From contig BAXE01000029.1 in assembly GCA_001310415.1 (NCBI GenBank), positions 1-55,172 on the forward strand: a stretch of DNA of 55,172 nucleotides, given 5' to 3'. The position numbers were made by a program, and so were the translations under genes. Origin of the DNA: Enterovibrio sp. JCM 19048. Lineage in GTDB: Bacteria > Pseudomonadota > Gammaproteobacteria > Enterobacterales > Vibrionaceae. The notes under the pieces were generated by a model. The model saw nothing but the letters and a program-made list of their open reading frames with translations, searched no databases and was not told the origin of the DNA. The stretch's first letter is position 1. Each line of letters opens with the position of its first letter. Positions 50,276 to 55,172 of the stretch are shown here, piece by piece.

Positions 50276-52447
50276 TCTGGACCCCTGCATTGCTATTGTT
50301 CAGCCGTTCCAGCACTTTGTCCCTTGGGCCATCCATAACGATACGCCCTTTGTCCATGACAATGATGCGGTCAACGAGCTGCAGCAATCCCATGCGGTGC
50401 GTGATCATTACCAATGTTCTGTCTTTTGAGGCAAACTTCATGGCTTGGATAAACTGGTTCTCGGCGTGTGGGTCCAAGCTGGCTGTGGGTTCGTCCATGA
50501 TCAAAAGCGGTGGGTCATTCAGCAGAGCTCGAGCCAGCGCAACCGACTGACGTTGACCGCGCGAAAGTGCCTCGCCGCGTTCACCAACCTGCTTATCCAG
50601 TCCTTCGCTATCTGCAGATGTGAACAAACCAACCCCGGAAAGTTGAGTCGCCCTGATCAGTTGATGCTCCGTTACCTGCCTGGTACCAAACATAATATTT
50701 TCGCGTATCGTACCGTGGAACAGCGTGACATCCTGCGCCAGATAACCGACATTGCGACGCAGATCTGCTGGGTGGATTTGTCTGGCGTCAACACCATCGA
50801 AGCGCAGGCTGCCGACAGAAGGTTGGTAGAGCCCGGCCAGCATTCGGATAAGTGTACTCTTGCCTGTACCGTTCTTACCTAGGATGGCAATTTTCTCGCC
50901 TGCGTTGATGGTGAAGCTGGTGGGATGAAGAGTGGGCTTTTCTGATTCTGGATAGCTAAAGCCGATGTTGTCAGCGTAAATGTCGCCTTTCAGGCGTTTG
51001 CGACTGATGAGATGACCTTTATCAGCAAACTCATCTTCCTGCTCCATCATGGCATTCAATTGACGCATGCCGGATTGGGTTTGGTTCCAGCGGCTCATCA
51101 AGCCCGCAAGTTGCGCCATAGGGGAAACAGCACGGCTCGACAGCATGACTGCTGCAATAATCCCACCCATGGTAATTTGTGCGTCTGCCACCCGATAGAC
51201 GCCGAGTACCACGACAGCGACGGAAGTGACCTGGACAATAAAGGAAGCAAAGTAGGACACTGAGTTCGTGATTTGCTTCACCTTGAGGTTCCAATTGGCA
51301 GTGTGTGCTGTCATCTGCTGCCAGCTTTTTTGCACAATACCCTCGGCCACGTTGGCTTTGATGCCTTCCATAGCGAGAGGCTTTCAATCAAATGGCCATG
51401 TTTTTGGCTGGCGTATTTATTGGACTCTTCAATCGCTGCTTTGAGTTTGGGTTGTACCAGCATGGCATAACCAATGATCAGGATGCCCGCCACTACCGGA
51501 ACGGCCGCCAGATCGCCGGCAAATATGTAAATCACGAACAGGAAGAAGAGAGCGAAGGGCAAATCGACCAAGGTGGTGAGCGTGGCGGAGGTAAGCATGT
51601 CTCGGATACCATCAAACTCACCGAGCTGTTTGGCCATGCCACCGACGCTTTTGGCGCGCTTTTCCAACGGGATGCCCATCAATCTTGCAAAAAGACGTGA
51701 TGAGACAATGATATCGACTTTCTTGCCTGCGATATCAATCAGGTAAGAACGCATTTTCTTCATCAGAAAATCAAAGCTGAACGCGATAAGCGCACCGGTT
51801 GCCAATACCCAGAGAGATTCGAACGCCAGGTTGGGCACTACTTTGTCATATACGTTCATGACAAACAGAGGCGATACCAAAGCGAAGACATTGACCAGCA
51901 CTGAAGCGATGATGGCATCGCGATAGATAGGCGTCGCGTCTTTGACCGTTTGCCAGAACCAGTGAATTTTGGTGTCGTGCAGGTGCAAGTCGACGCTGTG
52001 ATCCCCGCGATACTGACGTTTGACCAGAAAGGCATAGCCAGTAAACATGGCTTCCAGCTCCGCCAGTGAAATGTCTTCTTCGCCGCCATTTTCCGATGTT
52101 TGGATAAGCGCTGTGCCATTCTTCTCATCGATCTCCCGCAGAATACAGGCTTTTTTATCGGTCAAAAGAAGTATGCAGGGCAGTAAAAGCTTTGGTAGTG
52201 CTTTTAGTTGCCGGCGCGAAAGTTTGGCCGTCAACCCAGCCCGGGCTGCAGCCTGAGGAAAGAGATCCGGTGTCAGCAGGGCGTCAGTCATCGGAAGACC
52301 TGCCGTCAAGGCATCCCCCGAGCACGGCGAACCATAGTGCTCGGTCAGCAAGACCAAGCAATCTAACAACGGGTCGTCAACCGCCTGCGTCGACGCACTA
52401 ATGCGCCACTGCTGCGGCTTGTGTTCGGCAATCGCTGCGTCAGTCAC
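50268..52447 (-). CDS. lapB: Type I secretion ABC exporter LapB (apparent frameshift)
   Basis: ATP-driven inner-membrane exporter for the RTX adhesin. The N-terminal C39-like domain (DCLVLLTEHYGSP) lacks an evident peptidase triad, as is usual for RTX exporters. Six transmembrane helices follow (for example DAIIASVLVNVFALVSPLFV, LVDLPFALFFLFVIYIF), then the nucleotide-binding domain: Walker A ILGKNGTGKST, signature LSRGQRQS (canonical is LSGGQ), Walker B LLIMDEPTASLD, and His in ITHR. A base is missing at 51374 (TCGGCTATGG expected on the coding strand). Repair gives HLIESLSAMEGIKAN, 726 aa. Upstream of lapC in the same operon. Confidence 0.93.
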
Positions 52448-52494
52448 CTATTTCTCTCTTAAAAAGTCAAAAAATAAACGTGCAAAATTAAAAG

Positions 52495-52528
52495 CAAAAA
52501 ACGGGCCTAGCTAAGGCTGTGCCCGTTT
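52495..52528 (-). terminator. Terminator of the RTX adhesin gene
   Basis: AAACGGGC / GCCCGTTT arms with a T6 tail on the minus strand, between the adhesin stop and lapB. It should insulate the adhesin mRNA from the secretion operon. Confidence 0.75.
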
Positions 52529-52533
52529 GGGTT

Positions 52534-55172
52534 TTAGTCGCTCTCTGGAATAGTTGGCATATCGACTGTGTAGCTTGTCGAGTTACCTGCGTCGTTTGAG
52601 TCAGTAATAGTCAAGTTACCGTGGTTTGTATTGACAACGATACTTCCGTTATCAACGGTAACACCATCTAAGACAATGTGTTGTTCAACATCGCCATTAC
52701 CATCAATGTCAATGCTGATGATCATTGAACCGTTATGATCGGTTGCAGTAACAATGGAATCGGCTTGCAATAAGTCACCAAGGCTTAACGTATCGCCTTC
52801 GGAAATGTTGAAGTCGGTGATGGTATCAACCCAAGCCTCATCAAGCGCCGAGTCACCGCTTCCCCAAACAAACGTATCTGCACCAGTACCGCCTGTTAAG
52901 GTGTCGTTTCCTTCTTCACCTCTTAACCAATCATTTTCGGTACCACCATCTAGGATGTCGCTACCTGAACCACCCCGGAGGAAATCTTCCTCTGAACCAC
53001 CAAATAATTGGTCGTTCCCCATGCCACCGGACAATAGGTCAGTGTGTTCTTGACCAAAAATACGATCATTGCCATCGCCTCCGTGTGCTGCATCTGCCCA
53101 AGCAGGAGACTGGAACTTACTTAACGTATTGCTTTCATTGCCGCCTTGAAACAGCTCTGCTTCAGATATAGTGACAAATTGTGATGCGTCAGGTGTGGGG
53201 GTGTTGTCGTTTTCATTAAGTGAGCCGCTACCTAGATAGATGGTGTCATTGCCTGCGCCACCTTCTACATGGTCATTATCACCACCAGTTGCGATAAAGT
53301 CGTTGCCATCAACAATTTGTCCTACTTTGTGAGCTTCATATTCTTTGCCATTAACAACTACTGTTGGCTTCTCTCCAACAGGTGTAGTGCTGCCGTAGTT
53401 AGAGCTAGTGCTGCCTTGAGGCATGTAGACAGAATTAACTCCACCGCTACCCTCGAAAAGTATGGTTCCAATAATCTGAGCCGGTGTAACAGCTATGCTG
53501 ATTGTACTTTCATCACCATCACCGTCAGATGCTTTCACATTGAATACGAAATCATGCTTCATTGGCCCATATTGGACAAACTGCCAACTACCGTCTTCAT
53601 TAAGAGTAAGACTCCCCAACTCCAGTGGCGATGAAGCATCAGAGCCTTTAGGTGCAATTGTCCAACTGCCGTCAGTATTTTCGATAAATACATAATTAGG
53701 ATTAGGCTCTATGGAGTCAATTTCTGGTGAAGTACCTTTTCCGTCAGCGCCATAAGAAATATCAATTTTACCGCTTGCATTGGCAAGACCATCCAAAGCT
53801 CCACCACCTACAGCAATGCCGACTAGAGTAAAGTCAGAGTCGTCGTCGCAAACTTCAGTTGGAGTTAGATGAAACTCATCAAAGCCTGCGGGAACATTAA
53901 AATGGAAGACACCATCACTATTTTCTTCAAAAGCATAGGATGCGACATGAATTCCATTTTTGAAGAACGTTATAACGCCCGTCTCTGGTTCGTCTTGAGA
54001 ACCACCATCGTTAAAATCACCAAGCTGCAAGGTAATAGAGTGAGCAGTTTCATCTAATTTACCAATGACAGTTTCTGATAGCCTTCATCGGACTCTATTT
54101 CATTGTCATTCCCATGGGTTTGATACTTTGAGATGACTCCTAGGCCTTGCCCTGTCAACTTGATATTTGCTTCTGAACCTGACTTGTCAGTCGCGGTTAA
54201 TCTGATATCGATATCACCACTTGAGACTGTTAAAGAGGAATGAAGTTGACCATTCTGACCACTATTTTTTAGTTCAACCAGATCTGTAAATATAGAATTT
54301 GGATTGACGATTTCTGCTTTAACACTCTCGGAATCAGGAGTTATTTTGACCATATCATCATCAACCGAGATGTTGATATGAGCTGAACTATCCTGTGCAA
54401 TCTCTCTTCCATCAGGATCGGTCAATTTGATAGGGATCTGGATGTTTTCTAAAACATCCTCACCTTGATTTATATGTGTGATCGGCGCGAGGAGTGTAAT
54501 TGTGTAATTGAAACCATTAAGTGATATTGAAATTACCGCCGTGTCGCCCTGCATTCCAATAAGGTTTCCATTTTCATCAAGTGTAAACGTGATGCCTTGT
54601 GAATCTGTTTCAGTTAATTCAACTGTGTAGCCAGTAGTGTCTGAAATATTCAGGGCGATAACGCCATTAATTGTTATATTGTTACCATTGTCAGTGCCAT
54701 CTACGACACCCAACGCAACATCGTCTTGTGTTTCTACTGACGCAAGCCCTTCATCGCTAAGTTTGACGATTTCTTGTTGGACTTTGATTTGAACATCTTT
54801 ATCTACATGGTTGTCGTCTTTTCCAATATTACTGTCTTGGTCGACAAAGGTTGCGGTTGCAGTGAGTCTACCATTGCTTAATGACGACACATTGAAGTTT
54901 GGAACTTTGAAGTAGCCACCGTCGGATTGGAGTACATTGCCATTGTATTTGGCGACGCCATTTTCAAGCGTTACTGTGAAGGTAATGTCATCAGTCATGT
55001 CGTCCTGGTCATTGATGACTACAGTAACAGTGCCGTTTGTAACGCCAGTTGCAAACTTCAAAAGAATGTCAGCTTGTTCGCCTGCTGTAATGAGGTCGTC
55101 ATTGACTGGTTCTTTGGTCGTATCAGTAATGATCACTTCAGGTGAAGAATCGCCATCTCCGTAGGTTGTATC
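52534..55172 (-). CDS. C-terminal part of a giant RTX/LapA-type adhesin (partial, apparent frameshift)
   Basis: About 879 C-terminal residues of a type I-secreted repeat adhesin; the gene is open at the window edge. The upstream part (55172 to about 53500) consists of Ig-like/VCBS or T1SS-143-type repeats rich in Asp, Thr and Val (for example LTDPDGREIAQDSSAHINISVDDD). Then come calcium-binding RTX nonapeptides (GGAGNDTIY, GGMGNDQLF, GGSGSDILD, GGTENDWLR, GGTGADTFVW) and a C-terminal non-cleaved secretion signal with DTITDFNISEGDTLSLGDLL. An A is missing at about 54072-54074 (CAGAAAACTGTC expected on the coding strand), which splits the gene near 54054. The region looks more AT-rich than its neighbours. 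The LapG cleavage site would be N-terminal and is not in view. Confidence 0.88.

Noticed and set aside
52870..53310. Tandem GGxGxD-coding repeats as a DNA-level repeat element
   Set aside because: They are degenerate at DNA level and are explained by RTX calcium-binding nonapeptides.

Overview
The window reads as a chromosomal segment of a Vibrionaceae-type gammaproteobacterium. The evidence is the gene order (nhaA-nhaR-hlyU-rpsT-murJ-ribF-ileS-lspA-fkpB-ispH, dapB-carAB, OmpU-like porin next to greA, glmM-secG-tRNA-Leu-tRNA-fMet-rimP-nusA-infB-rbfA-truB-rpsO-pnp-nlpI), the presence of a HlyU-type regulator, and the close protein matches to vibrio and enterobacterial families. Base composition looks roughly balanced by eye, which would fit Grimontia/Enterovibrio/Salinivibrio-like genera better than AT-rich Vibrio, but that is only an inference.

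Layout. 1-4.4 kb: Na+/phosphate symporter (minus), then Na+/H+ antiporter nhaA with its regulator nhaR, a small secreted protein between them, and hlyU. 4.4-12.6 kb: rpsT (minus) divergent from murJ, ribF, ileS, lspA, fkpB, ispH. 12.7-18.6 kb: dapB, a long regulatory gap with tandem candidate car promoters, carAB and a structured carB 3' UTR that looks like the autoregulatory sRNA CarZ. 18.6-21.1 kb: dacB and an OmpU-like porin (minus). 21.5-28.3 kb: greA, yhbY (minus), rlmE, ftsH, folP, glmM, secG, two tRNAs. 28.4-38.5 kb: the rimP-nusA-infB-rbfA-truB-rpsO-pnp-nlpI expression/RNA-decay block. 38.5-44.8 kb: ubiU-ubiV (minus) and ubiT-yhbS (plus), the oxygen-independent ubiquinone module, with a PAS-PAS-GGDEF-EAL c-di-GMP enzyme between them, then holD-rimI. 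44.9-55.2 kb (all minus): a Lap-type biofilm adhesion locus: LapD-like c-di-GMP receptor, OmpA-like lipoprotein, TolC-like LapE, HlyD-like LapC, LapB ABC exporter, and the C-terminal part of a giant RTX adhesin that runs off the window end.

A dominant technical feature is that 26 of about 45 protein genes carry apparent single-base indels (38 sites by my count), nearly all one-base losses in short homopolymers, including in essential genes (ileS, infB, ftsH, carB, ispH, secG). Restoring one base at each site rebuilds full-length proteins whose lengths divide by three. I therefore annotate these as single intact genes with probable sequence errors rather than as pseudogenes or split genes. Coordinates given for them span the whole reconstructed gene.

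The most biologically interesting points are the CarZ-like RNA with a 10-bp predicted duplex over the carA ribosome-binding site, the c-di-GMP enzyme lodged inside the ubiTUV cluster, and the Lap locus with no lapG protease gene at its expected place.
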